A stretch of 64,000 nt of DNA, from the NCBI GenBank assembly GCA_027492255.1, contig JAPUFB010000004.1, positions 62,001-126,000 on the forward strand, written 5' to 3'. A program made the translations under genes and the position numbers. This document shows positions 17,885-25,494 of this stretch, one piece after another; within the stretch, counting starts at the first letter, position 1; each line of letters begins with the position of its first letter. The stretch is from Candidatus Saccharimonadota bacterium (GTDB lineage: Bacteria; Patescibacteriota; Saccharimonadia; Saccharimonadales; Saccharimonadaceae). The notes under the pieces were generated by a model. The model ran no database searches, was not told the DNA's origin, and saw only the letters and a list, made by a program, of their open reading frames with translations.

Positions 17885-17923
17885 GAGGCTGCACCACTGT
17901 TTTTTAAACAGCGATGCAGCCTC
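17885..17923 (-). terminator. Terminator of PurM-like gene
   Basis: GAGGCTGCA / TGCAGCCTC arms (9 nt, perfect) with an inner ACTGTTT/AAACAG stem. It lies directly downstream of the minus-strand gene. Confidence 0.75.
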
Positions 17924-17939
17924 GTGGCCTTACGACTGC

Positions 17940-19097
17940 TTACTCGGCAGCAAAGACCAATTTCTCACGCTTGTAGTGAGCTTTGTACTTCTTGTACTTG
18001 GAACTGACCGTCACCGTGGTTTGTTTCGAATCCTCGATCCTCCCGCAGACCCGTGCTTCGATACCAAACTGACGGGCCAGCCTCCGGAATGCATCAACCT
18101 GATGCGGAGGAATCACAGCCAGCACGCCTTGTCCGCCGTTCCAGGTAGTGTAGACTTCACGGTCAGTCATGCCTCGCCAATCGGCGCATTTACGCATGAT
18201 CGCTGGCAGATCAAAGAGGTCATCCAGAACCGCAGAAAGTCCACTTGGCTTCAAAAGCTCAACGAACTTACCAATCCCTCCGCCCGTAATATGGGCAATC
18301 AGACGAACATCGATCAGCGGCTGAAGACTAGCCTCATACCAACCATTAGCTGTTGTCAGGAACTTGTCATACAGTGCCGACGGCCTCGCGGCGAGCATGA
18401 GATCATTGCGAGCCAGAGAATTCCTGTAGAAATCTGGCCCATATTGTATCTCAAATGCCTTTCGCACTGAACTGATGCCATTGCTTCGGAACCCCTCTTC
18501 GCGAAGCGCAACGACGACATCTCCTGCTTCGACTTGGTCTCCGTAGATAATCTTGTCTTCCCTAAACAGTCCGAGTGCGACGCCAGACCAATTGAATGGT
18601 GCGTTGCCGCCGGCATTATCGAACGAACCGACGCACGGCCCCAGTTCAGCAGTCTCTCCCTTATGAATCACCACTCCTTGTTCGTTACCTGCGGCCACAA
18701 GCTCATCAATGGTTCGGATGAACAACTCGAAGCGAGGAGTTCCAGGCTCCCCGATACTATGAGGATCAAGGACGTTCCAGAAAACTGCAGGCAAACCACC
18801 AAAGCGTGTAATATCTCCGATAGTCATTGCCAATAGATCACGGGCAGCGAAGGGATGGGTCATGAGTGCATCGTGGATAAAGACCTTTGTGCCAACACCG
18901 TCTGGTCCGGCATCGAAGAGAAAATCTCCCTTGACGCGGAATGGACGAGGACCACGAAAGTTGCCCTTCGAAAGATCAAGAACCTCGATATACGGGCAAT
19001 TGAAGTACGTCGTTGCGACCTTCTTTCCTACAATCGATGAAAATGTATCGCCCGCTACCACATTCACGCCGTCTTGGGCGTATCGATCAAGTTGCAC
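17940..19097 (-). CDS. PurM-like protein (AIR synthase homolog)
   Basis: 385 residues. PurM hallmarks: GPDGVGTKVFIHDA (DGVGTK), DLLAMTIGDITRFGG in place of ALCVNDI, HKGETAELGP for GGETAEMPG, REEGFRSNGISSVRKAFE, and AHITGGGIGKF. PurM closes the imidazole ring in purine synthesis, but no other pur gene is in the window and the ATP-binding segments are divergent, so a different AIR-synthase/SelD-superfamily reaction is possible. Start is GTG 19097 after GGAG. A terminator follows. Composition is GC-richer than the neighbours, in line with the SD-led gene class. Confidence 0.75.
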   Translation of the reverse strand: MQLDRYAQDGVNVVAGDTFSSIVGKKVATTYFNCPYIEVLDLSKGNFRGPRPFRVKGDFLFDAGPDGVGTKVFIHDALMTHPFAARDLLAMTIGDITRFGGLPAVFWNVLDPHSIGEPGTPRFELFIRTIDELVAAGNEQGVVIHKGETAELGPCVGSFDNAGGNAPFNWSGVALGLFREDKIIYGDQVEAGDVVVALREEGFRSNGISSVRKAFEIQYGPDFYRNSLARNDLMLAARPSALYDKFLTTANGWYEASLQPLIDVRLIAHITGGGIGKFVELLKPSGLSAVLDDLFDLPAIMRKCADWRGMTDREVYTTWNGGQGVLAVIPPHQVDAFRRLARQFGIEARVCGRIEDSKQTTVTVSSKYKKYKAHYKREKLVFAAE

Positions 19098-19306
19098 CGT
19101 GTCTCCTAGTGAGATGAGTTGTCAATGAGCACAAAAAGGAAGAGGCTCCTCCGCGCACGATGATATAACAAAGTAAAAATTGGTGCAATGTTCTGTCGTA
19201 ATATACAAAAAAACGTAACGCTACGATTTGCAGCATATACCCGATATAATCTGAAGCGCCCTGGCATGTGATATGATAGAACAGATATAAAACAGATTGG
19301 AAAAAT

Positions 19307-19387
19307 ATGGCTAAACAAAGAAACAAGCACGGCGCGTCATATAAGCGACTCGTGAAGAAGAAGGCGAAAGAAGCCGCGAAAAAGTAA
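19307..19387 (+). CDS. 26-residue highly basic peptide
   Basis: MAKQRNKHGASYKRLVKKKA followed by KEAAKK: 12 Lys/Arg and one acidic residue in 26. TATGAT lies about 30 nt upstream and a hairpin plus T6 follows, so it has its own transcription unit. Size and charge suggest binding to RNA, for example the ribosome, but that is only inference. Confidence 0.5.
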   Translation: MAKQRNKHGASYKRLVKKKAKEAAKK

Positions 19388-19414
19388 CTCTTTCCTGGAG
19401 ATACTGACAAAAAT

Positions 19415-19438
19415 ATGGTCCGCAAGGATCATTTTTTG
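19415..19438 (+). terminator. Terminator after 26-residue gene
   Basis: ATGGTCC / GGATCAT (one G-T pair) with a 4-nt loop, then TTTTTTG. Confidence 0.65.
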
Positions 19439-19545
19439 TACACATTATTCTGAATTACAAAAAGTTATATAGATATGGAGACACCCTCGGCGAGGGGCTC
19501 CATTTCTGGTGCACATCCTGCCAAGGGCGTAAGGGTTGAGAAGGA

Positions 19546-19800
19546 TCAGCTCAGCTCGAGGTAGTCGCCTTCACGCTGATCAGGGTGAAGCTCGCACTTC
19601 CAGTCGAACTCCTCGTTCTGGTAGGTCTCGATAGCGCGGCTGATAACGTGTCGAGGATAGCCGTTGGTCGAAAGCGTGATCTGTCTGCCAGTACCTGCGT
19701 TTGCGGCAATCGCCTCGTCGATCTCTTCACAAAGCTTCTCGAACATCTTCTTATCTCGCTGCTCGGCACTCTTCAGTGCGTCCTTTTTCGCGACAGGCAT
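19546..19800 (-). CDS. Small charged hypothetical protein
   Basis: 84 residues from ATG 19800, preceded by TAGGAACG; an upstream in-frame Met at 19842 lies in the leader. Helical N-terminus (KKDALKSAEQRDKKMFEKLCEEIDEAIAANA), then a beta-like RQITLSTNGYPRHVISRAIETY and an acidic end (CELHPDQREGDYLELS). Unknown family. The leader carries the hairpin GTCTCTG/CAGAGAC (19817-19838). GC-rich relative to its surroundings; a CCCTC/GAGGG hairpin follows near 19484-19497. Confidence 0.6.
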   Translation of the reverse strand: MPVAKKDALKSAEQRDKKMFEKLCEEIDEAIAANAGTGRQITLSTNGYPRHVISRAIETYQNEEFDWKCELHPDQREGDYLELS

Positions 19801-19949
19801 TTTTTCGTTCCTACCCGTCTCTGAGATAGAGCAGAGACACACTCAATCCTCATTAATGAGAAACTATTTATAGAATGATACATTGACGAGAAAAAGTCAA
19901 TACTAATGACACTGTCTTAAGAATATACCTATACGGTATGATGACTAAG

Positions 19950-20435
19950 CTATTTAAGTGGCGGAAGAGGAGGGTGAATGGCTAAAGATCTTGGAGCACG
20001 TGATCGGCAGAATACTTTATGAAACCCTAAGAAGGAAACTTCTAATGCGCCCCAGCAGCCATCAGTTTGCAGTGCAACTTCGTTATCAGCAAGTTCGGTC
20101 ATGAAGTCACTCACCTCACCAGCAAAGGCTTCCGCTCGTCGATTTTGCATTTCCATTTCCCGAGTCGCTTCTTCCAGATTGGCATACAGTTGCTTTGCCT
20201 CCCGGACATCAGACTCAGCGATAATTCCTTTTTCAGCACGATCCAGCATATCAGCATACATCTCGTCAGCCATAACCCTCATTCGTTCTATCTCATTTTG
20301 TCGTGCTATGTGCCTTAAGTTATCCTGAATTTGCGCATCTTCAAGACGACTCGTCATCGCATCACGCGACACTTGCCACTCTTGAAGTCGAGGACAGTTC
20401 GCACATTTTGGATATTGCTCCGCATAGTTGGCCAT
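19950..20435 (-). CDS. Hypothetical protein with CxxC and long helix
   Basis: 161 residues from ATG 20435; the longer frame to 20771 runs through sequence that does not look coding. Begins MANYAEQYPKCANCPRLQEW (one CxxC), followed by a long helical stretch to about residue 120 (DNLRHIARQNEIERMRVMADEMYADMLDRAEKG...LEEATREMEMQNRRAEAFAG), likely a coiled coil, and a Pro-rich end. TATATA ends 6 nt before the ATG. No family recognised. Confidence 0.6.
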   Translation of the reverse strand: MANYAEQYPKCANCPRLQEWQVSRDAMTSRLEDAQIQDNLRHIARQNEIERMRVMADEMYADMLDRAEKGIIAESDVREAKQLYANLEEATREMEMQNRRAEAFAGEVSDFMTELADNEVALQTDGCWGALEVSFLGFHKVFCRSRAPRSLAIHPPLPPLK

Positions 20436-20529
20436 ATTATGTATATAATAACATTTTATGTAGTTAATTGCAATATTTCCCGCTTCTGTATCAAAAATAT
20501 ACCTACTACAAGACCCATGACGAGTACGC

Positions 20530-20679
20530 ATGCATACGCTCACAACCGTAGCCGATCGACGCTGCGCAGAAATCTGTCCATCAGTCGAGGAGATTGGGGC
20601 TAAAGCGTCTGGTGATCGACAGTACCAGCGGTGGCTCGAGGAATGTCGACCAGACCGGAAGCTCACGTTGCCGTTTTGA
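20530..20679 (+). CDS. Possible 49-residue protein
   Basis: ATG 20530 opens 49 codons (MHTLTTVADRRCAEICPSVE, then EIGAKASGDRQYQRWLEECRPDRKLTLPF). Amino-acid composition looks coding, with three cysteines. No clear Shine-Dalgarno, and the promoter is weak. It fills an otherwise empty 320-nt gap; it may be spurious. Confidence 0.35.
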   Translation: MHTLTTVADRRCAEICPSVEEIGAKASGDRQYQRWLEECRPDRKLTLPF

Positions 20680-20754
20680 TAATTTGTAGTATTCCTTATT
20701 TCAGTATATAATTTGCGTATTGTTGCCCTATCGTCTACCTGGAATTGAGGAACA

Positions 20755-21663
20755 ATGTACTTCTGGATCATCGGCGGTATTTTGCTCGCCGTCTACATTA
20801 CTGCGAGTGTTGTGCGTCGACATCGAGAGAATGATCGTCGACAGGCTAGCTATGATGCCTGGTGCATCGAAGAGCGTACTAAGTGGCTGAAAACCTTTGA
20901 CAACGCAAAGCGTGGCAATCGACTTGACTGGGCTCATATCTCCGAACCTTCCGAGAAGTGGAAGAATGAGGAAGTTGTCGCCGCACTGCAGGAAATTGCG
21001 GATGCAAAGGATCGTGCACAAAAGGAAATGCTCGCTGATCAGCGTAGGCAAGCCGTAATGTTCTATAACTCACTGCGCAAGCTCACTGAAGCACGCGAGC
21101 GTTGGATATGGCTATCGAGGGCACCCGGTGCAACGTCTTGGATTCATGACGGCGACGTCACACTCAAGGAATACAAGATCGAAGCACTCGGTCCATATAT
21201 CGAACTGTTGCTCCAGGAAGCCCGTAGTGGTAATTTCCAGAGCTTTGCGGATCTCTACAAAATCGTCAAGCATTCCAGTGATAGTGTCTTCTATGGTCAT
21301 CTGATGGGCACTTCGTATGTCTACCCGGATGACTGGGATGAAATGCTTGTCGGCTTCTATAAGGATCCGACGGTCGAGCAGTTCCACAATCAGCCCGACT
21401 TCGCCCCTAGCCAGATCCTACTGGTTGCCACGGAGGCTGCCCGTATGAAGGACTTCGTAAGAGCGAAGCTGGTTCTCGCATACTGCACGAAGTCCGAGAA
21501 GCACAACTCTGGCTACGGAGATCACTCTCACAGCCAGCTGTACTGGCCATACCGTGACGCGGTCGGTGTAAATCTTTTCACCGAGCTCGCGGCCTTTGTG
21601 GATGCTGTTCACGTAGAGCGCCACCTCTTCCAGGAGAGCGCAGCGATGTCCATCGTCGAGTAG
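20755..21663 (+). CDS. Membrane-anchored hypothetical protein
   Basis: 302 residues. One N-terminal membrane helix (MYFWIIGGILLAVYITASVV) then RRHRENDRR on the cytoplasmic side, so the large soluble domain faces the cytoplasm. The soluble part is helical with an internal charged coil (EIADAKDRAQKEMLADQRRQ). No family recognised. TATAAT near 20702 gives a leader of about 50 nt; GAGGAAC precedes the ATG. GC-richer than neighbours, with its own terminator. Confidence 0.7.
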   Translation: MYFWIIGGILLAVYITASVVRRHRENDRRQASYDAWCIEERTKWLKTFDNAKRGNRLDWAHISEPSEKWKNEEVVAALQEIADAKDRAQKEMLADQRRQAVMFYNSLRKLTEARERWIWLSRAPGATSWIHDGDVTLKEYKIEALGPYIELLLQEARSGNFQSFADLYKIVKHSSDSVFYGHLMGTSYVYPDDWDEMLVGFYKDPTVEQFHNQPDFAPSQILLVATEAARMKDFVRAKLVLAYCTKSEKHNSGYGDHSHSQLYWPYRDAVGVNLFTELAAFVDAVHVERHLFQESAAMSIVE

Positions 21664-21677
21664 CTTCGATGATACAA

Positions 21678-21715
21678 AGGGGTGACCGAGATCCGTCTCG
21701 GTCACCCCTGAAACA
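21678..21715 (+). terminator. Terminator of 20755 gene
   Basis: AGGGGTGACCGAG (21678-21690) and CTCGGTCACCCCT (21697-21709), 13 perfect pairs. Confidence 0.85.
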
Positions 21716-21779
21716 CCTTTTGGTGTTATTTTTTATAGTTTTGAACCGGGTCCTGTTGTTTATTCATCACATTTCACCT

Positions 21780-21799
21780 GGCTGGGGAGGAGGGATTTG
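21780..21799 (-). repeat. Copy A of tRNA-Gln 3' end
   Basis: GGCTGGGGAGGAGGGATTTG is identical to the 3' terminal 20 nt (T-arm to CCA) of the tRNA-Gln gene at 22659-22733, in the same orientation. The flanking TGG also matches the CCA end. Confidence 0.8.
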
Positions 21800-21913
21800 T
21801 GAACCTACTATTCAATGTGTCATTAGCATAATAGTATATAAATAAATCACCCTGGCTCAGATGGAGACATATTGCTTTTATGCGCTAGTTGTGCTACTAT
21901 GTAAATATCAAGA

Positions 21914-21955
21914 CGAAAAGAGTTCCGAACGGCTGATTACCTAAGGAGCTCTTTT
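21914..21955 (-). terminator. Terminator of NYN gene
   Basis: GAAAAGAG / CTCTTTTC arms, with TTCC/GGAG partly continuing the stem. It lies just past the minus-strand stop. The gap 21716-21956 otherwise holds only the tRNA-end copy at 21780. Confidence 0.6.
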
Positions 21956-21956
21956 C

Positions 21957-22469
21957 TTATTTCTTACGATGCGCTATTTTTCGTTTTACATCTTTATCGT
22001 CTAGATAGGCAAAGTAGGGTGCGCCTATTTGCTTGTAGAGCGATGATCGAAATTTCTTGTTAGGAAAGAGGATTTTTTCTAGTTTAGACTCTTCAATAAG
22101 GTAGTCAATGAGCATCTTATAATCCCCATCGCCCGAAACAAGTAGTATCTTATCGAAATCTGAATCTTTTTGTAGACGTTTCATTACTGAAAATATAATA
22201 TCCGAATCAACGTTACCTTTTTTGTTTCCGATCATTGCAGAATTATGTTGTCTAAATACGAGAATAAAGCCTGCATTCTGGATATTCTCATAGAGTTGTT
22301 CGATCTTTAGACCTTCTTGAACGTATCCAAGATAGTAAAATGCTTTTTCTACGTTATATTTCTCTCGAAGATAAATTCTAAACTTATATAGATCAATATT
22401 CCACGGAGGTTCAGCGCTAGCCGTACCAAGGTGTAGGTTCTGACCATCAATATAGCAATAGTTCTTCAT
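21957..22469 (-). CDS. NYN-domain (PIN-like) RNase, DUF88 family
   Basis: 170 residues. Acidic active-site motifs of NYN domains: YCYIDGQNLH (first Asp and GQN), GNVDSDIIFSVMKRL (second acidic pair), and KILLVSGDGDYKMLIDYLIEE (SGDGDY). Basic C-terminus (KDVKRKIAHRKK). Metal-dependent RNA cleavage is known for the family. TATAAT lies 10 nt before ATG 22469. It is flanked by two copies of the tRNA-Gln 3' end, so it may sit in a small inserted segment. Confidence 0.85.
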   Translation of the reverse strand: MKNYCYIDGQNLHLGTASAEPPWNIDLYKFRIYLREKYNVEKAFYYLGYVQEGLKIEQLYENIQNAGFILVFRQHNSAMIGNKKGNVDSDIIFSVMKRLQKDSDFDKILLVSGDGDYKMLIDYLIEESKLEKILFPNKKFRSSLYKQIGAPYFAYLDDKDVKRKIAHRKK

Positions 22470-22520
22470 ACCTGCACTAATTATACCACCGGGGGCGGTG
22501 TTATTTTACCTAGCTTACTG

Positions 22521-22540
22521 GGCTGGGGAGGAGGGATTTG
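22521..22540 (-). repeat. Copy B of tRNA-Gln 3' end
   Basis: A second perfect 20-nt copy of the tRNA-Gln 3' terminus (GGCTGGGGAGGAGGGATTTG), 741 nt from copy A and 139 nt from the functional gene. No T-stem partner follows, so it is a fragment. Confidence 0.8.
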
Positions 22541-22621
22541 CTTTCGTCGCTCAAGCTCCGAAAGTGCCGGGGAGCAAAGACTTTTGCTCCCGTTCAAATC
22601 TCGCTCACTCACAACTATAGA

Positions 22622-22653
22622 AAATATCTCAGACCACAAGGACCTGAGATATT
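22622..22653. terminator. Inverted repeat next to tRNA-Gln
   Basis: AAATATCTCAG / CTGAGATATTT, 11 perfect pairs, directly downstream of the minus-strand tRNA; it can end transcription in either direction. Confidence 0.6.
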
Positions 22654-22658
22654 TACTA

Positions 22659-22733
22659 TGGCTGGGGAGGAGGGATTTGAACCCCCGAATGCATGGACCA
22701 AAACCATGTGCCTTACCACTTGGCGACTCCCCA
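22659..22733 (-). tRNA. tRNA-Gln (anticodon TTG)
   Basis: On the minus strand: acceptor TGGGGAG / CTCCCCA, D-arm GCCAAGTGGTAAGGC, anticodon stem CATGG/CCATG with loop TTTTGGT (anticodon TTG), variable CATTC, T-arm GGGGG TTCAAAT CCCTC, discriminator G and an encoded CCA. Complete cloverleaf. Confidence 0.93.
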
Positions 22734-22826
22734 ATATATATGAACCGAGACTTTCAGAAGCCTCCAGCTAGTAAGGTTTTGGTCCAGGACTGTTTTATAT
22801 TTACTCGCGCTTTGCGCTCGAACAGC

Positions 22827-22860
22827 CATGCACCTTACCACTTGGCGACTCCCCAATATA
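22827..22860 (-). pseudogene. Partial tRNA-Gln copy (5' half)
   Basis: Near-identical (two differences) to the 5' acceptor strand plus D-arm of the tRNA-Gln gene, including the AT-rich flank, but with no anticodon arm, T-arm or 3' half following. An inverted piece of the anticodon arm (GGTTTTGGTCCA) lies at about 22776-22787. Confidence 0.65.
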
Positions 22861-23040
22861 CTATGTGCAAGAACAGATGAAATTGTAGCAAGAAATCATC
22901 TTGATCTCAAGTAGACACTATTATTTAAGTATTCTCTAAGCTTGACCGTAGATAGTAGATCATAGCTTTTCACGGTATTCCGCGCAAAAGTTGCCGAACT
23001 CGAGCGGCACAATTAACCCTTAAACGAGGAGATTAGCCTT

Positions 23041-23487
23041 ATGAATGATAAAAAACTTATTATCCCAGCTATCGTTGCTATCACGGCAGCAGTTGGCTTT
23101 GGTGCAGGTGCACTCACAAATGGTGCAACAGCAAATGCCGAATCAGCGTCATCCACCACTTCAACCTCATCAACAATGTCAGTTCGCGATGAATCAAAGG
23201 GAGGACACCAAGCAAATGGTAAAACCGAAACTTTATTGACGGGAGATAACCTATCAAAAGCATCAGCTGCGGCACAGGCTGCCGTATCAGGCGGTACTGT
23301 ACTTCGAGCTGAAACTGAAGTCGATGGCAATGGCACCTACGAAGTCCATATGACCAAGAGCGACGGTTCACGCGTTACCGTATACCTTGATGACAATTTC
23401 AAGGTGACAAGCACTGAAGCCGGGCCAAACGGCGGACCAAATCATGACTCAGATACCTCATCATCTTCAACGACGTCAAGCAATTAA
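23041..23487 (+). CDS. Secreted or membrane-anchored PepSY-like protein
   Basis: 148 residues. N-terminal signal/anchor helix (KKLIIPAIVAITAAVGFGAG), a Ser/Thr-rich linker (about 35-50), then a PepSY-like unit: LSKASAAAQAAVSGGTVLRAETEVDGNGTYEVHMTKSDGSRVTVYLDDNFKV, and a second Ser/Thr-rich tail. PepSY domains are thought to modulate extracellular peptidases. ATG 23041 follows GAGGAGATT, giving a Shine-Dalgarno start. Cell-surface location is likely. Confidence 0.75.
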   Translation: MNDKKLIIPAIVAITAAVGFGAGALTNGATANAESASSTTSTSSTMSVRDESKGGHQANGKTETLLTGDNLSKASAAAQAAVSGGTVLRAETEVDGNGTYEVHMTKSDGSRVTVYLDDNFKVTSTEAGPNGGPNHDSDTSSSSTTSSN

Positions 23488-23558
23488 TAACTGACGTTCA
23501 CTACTCACTTTTAAGGTGTCGGAGCTTTCCTCCGGCATCTTTGCTATACTAAAGGCCA

Positions 23559-24980
23559 ATGAAACAACCTCATAACGAAACAATCGTATTATCCAAAATT
23601 GTCGGTGGCGGCCAAGCCATGGGCGTACTTGAAAGTGGCAAGAAAGTATTTGTGTGGGGTGGCTTGCCGGATGAAACCGTCGAAGTACAGATTACAAAAT
23701 CAAAATCCAAGCTGGCCGAAGGTATCGTGACGGATGTTGTGACACCAAGTCCCGAGCGCATCACACCAATAGATCCTGAGAGTTATATGTCGACCAGTCC
23801 ATGGCAAATTATGAATTTTGATGCCGAGCAACATTATAAATCAGCCCTCATCGAAGAAGCCTTTGAACTCCACGATATCGTTTTACCGGATAGTATCGAT
23901 ATCTTTACCAACGGCAATATAGATCACTACCGCAATAAAGTTGAGTTTAGTTGGTGGGGTGATACTGATAGCGATGGCAATGAAACGCTTGATCTCGCAT
24001 TTTTCAGGCGTGGAACGAGCGGAAAGATTCCTGTCGAAGGCACCAGCCTCGCTCATCATGCAATTAACATGCTTGCACAGGCTATCCGCGATCATCTACG
24101 TGCCAATGGTGTCTCAGCCCGTCGACTCAAAACACTACTTATCCGCTCCAATCAACAAGGAGAATGCGTCTGGCAACTATACGCCAAAGATAAACATATT
24201 GCCGGTGCGATCGATACCGCAACCGCGCTATCATTCCCAGCTCAGGGCGGGGAGGTTATATACAGCGACCCAAAAAGCCCCGCCAGCCGAATCACTGAAC
24301 GATTAACAAGTTTCGGTGATGTCGTCCTCAAAGACTCAATCCTCGATATTCCATTTCGCTATGCCTGCGAAGGTTTTTTCCAAGTCAATATTCCAGTCTA
24401 CGAACAAGCTTTGAAGGATATGCAAAACTGGGTTAACGGGCGACGATTCACGGATAACGGCATCGACGACTATCTGCAGCCCGAGCTTTCCCCGTTGCAA
24501 GCACGAGGGAAGCACGGCGCGAAGCCAGGAGACGATGGCGATAGCCGAGAAACCGTAACCCCACAAGAAGTTATTGACCTCTACTCAGGTGTCGGAAGCA
24601 TAGGCCTCACGATCGGTGGCGACGGTGTCACGCTTGTCGAAATTAGCGAAGATGCTGTGCGTGAAATGCGTGAAAACGTGGCCAGGCTCAACAAAAAAGC
24701 CGAAGTCGTTCTCGCACCAAGCGAAAAAGCCCTCGACTATATCACGAGTGACAAAATCATTATCGTTGACCCACCACGAGCCGGCCTTCATCCTGCTGTT
24801 ATAGAACGACTACTCGAAACTGTGCCAGAGCGTATCATTTATCTCAGCTGTAACCCGGTCACACAAGCCCGCGACGTAGCATTGCTAGCCGGAAAATACG
24901 GCATCGCGTATCACCGCGGCTATAATTTCTTTCCTCGCACACCCCATATAGAACACCTTGTCGTATTGACAAAAGTGTAA
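23559..24980 (+). CDS. RlmD/TrmA-type RNA uracil-5-methyltransferase without the Fe-S cluster
   Basis: 473 residues. N-terminal TRAM-like domain (about 1-60), then the SAM methyltransferase: YACEGFFQVN, VIDLYSGVGSIGLTI, IIVDPPRAGLHP, and the catalytic YLSCNPVTQARD. It methylates C5 of uridine in rRNA or tRNA. The cysteines that bind the 4Fe-4S cluster in RlmD/RumA are missing: the region reads ESYMSTSPWQIMNFDAEQH. An unusual polar insert (about 300-335) precedes motif I. TATACT ends 8 nt before the ATG. Confidence 0.85.
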   Translation: MKQPHNETIVLSKIVGGGQAMGVLESGKKVFVWGGLPDETVEVQITKSKSKLAEGIVTDVVTPSPERITPIDPESYMSTSPWQIMNFDAEQHYKSALIEEAFELHDIVLPDSIDIFTNGNIDHYRNKVEFSWWGDTDSDGNETLDLAFFRRGTSGKIPVEGTSLAHHAINMLAQAIRDHLRANGVSARRLKTLLIRSNQQGECVWQLYAKDKHIAGAIDTATALSFPAQGGEVIYSDPKSPASRITERLTSFGDVVLKDSILDIPFRYACEGFFQVNIPVYEQALKDMQNWVNGRRFTDNGIDDYLQPELSPLQARGKHGAKPGDDGDSRETVTPQEVIDLYSGVGSIGLTIGGDGVTLVEISEDAVREMRENVARLNKKAEVVLAPSEKALDYITSDKIIIVDPPRAGLHPAVIERLLETVPERIIYLSCNPVTQARDVALLAGKYGIAYHRGYNFFPRTPHIEHLVVLTKV

Positions 24981-24995
24981 TTTATATGCTATAAT
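24966..24995 (+). promoter_or_regulatory. Promoter of 25003 gene, inside the end of the previous gene
   Basis: TTGACA (24966-24971), 18-nt spacer, TATAAT (24990-24995); ATG 25003 is 7 nt further on, so the start is leaderless. Confidence 0.7.
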
Positions 24996-25002
24996 AGCAT
25001 AT

Positions 25003-25494
25003 ATGACAGTCACAGATGTTACTGAGAGCCTATATATTATTCCAGGAACACCGGAAACCTTAAGTAGCGATTTGCCAGAATATTACGAGACCGATCGCCT
25101 GCGTATCCTGCCTGATACTACACCCGATCTTCGCCGAGAAGACTGGATTCCTGAGTGCCCAGAGCTTTTTTATGATGTACACCTAAAAGACGGTACACCA
25201 ATTGGTGATGTGTCTGTATTCTATGATTATGAAAGTAAACTAATGCAAGTCGGAAGTGTAAATATCTATGATGACTTCAAAAATAAAGGGTATGGTATAG
25301 AAATCTATGCTTCTATCCCATCAATGCGACTTCCTGACGGAAAAACTTTTGATGAATCTGGTTTTGCATTTGTAACCGAATATCATAGTGATGAGGCGGA
25401 ACGTGTTTGGAGCTCTTTTGAGCGTCATCAACTTGCAGTGAATGTAGGCAAGAGCGCTTATTGGTGGATTGGTCACAACCCCAGTAATTCTTAG
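25003..25494 (+). CDS. Small protein, possibly GNAT-like
   Basis: 163 residues. YETDRLRILPDTTPD near the start and VGSVNIYDDFKNKGYGIEIYASI in the middle resemble the first strand and the acetyl-CoA loop of GNAT acyltransferases, and ERVWSSFERHQLAVNVGKSAYWWIG would be the C-terminal part. The similarity is weak, so function is uncertain. Leaderless start. It overlaps the convergent Nudix gene by 4 nt. Confidence 0.55.
   Translation: MTVTDVTESLYIIPGTPETLSSDLPEYYETDRLRILPDTTPDLRREDWIPECPELFYDVHLKDGTPIGDVSVFYDYESKLMQVGSVNIYDDFKNKGYGIEIYASIPSMRLPDGKTFDESGFAFVTEYHSDEAERVWSSFERHQLAVNVGKSAYWWIGHNPSNS

Noticed and set aside
4205-19489. 12-nt match GAGACACCCTCG at 4205 and 19478
   Set aside because: Matches of this length are expected by chance in 64 kb; surrounding sequences differ.
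22540-22620. An additional tRNA around the GCTCC/GTTCAAATC segment
   Set aside because: A T-loop-like string is present but no acceptor or anticodon stem can be formed.
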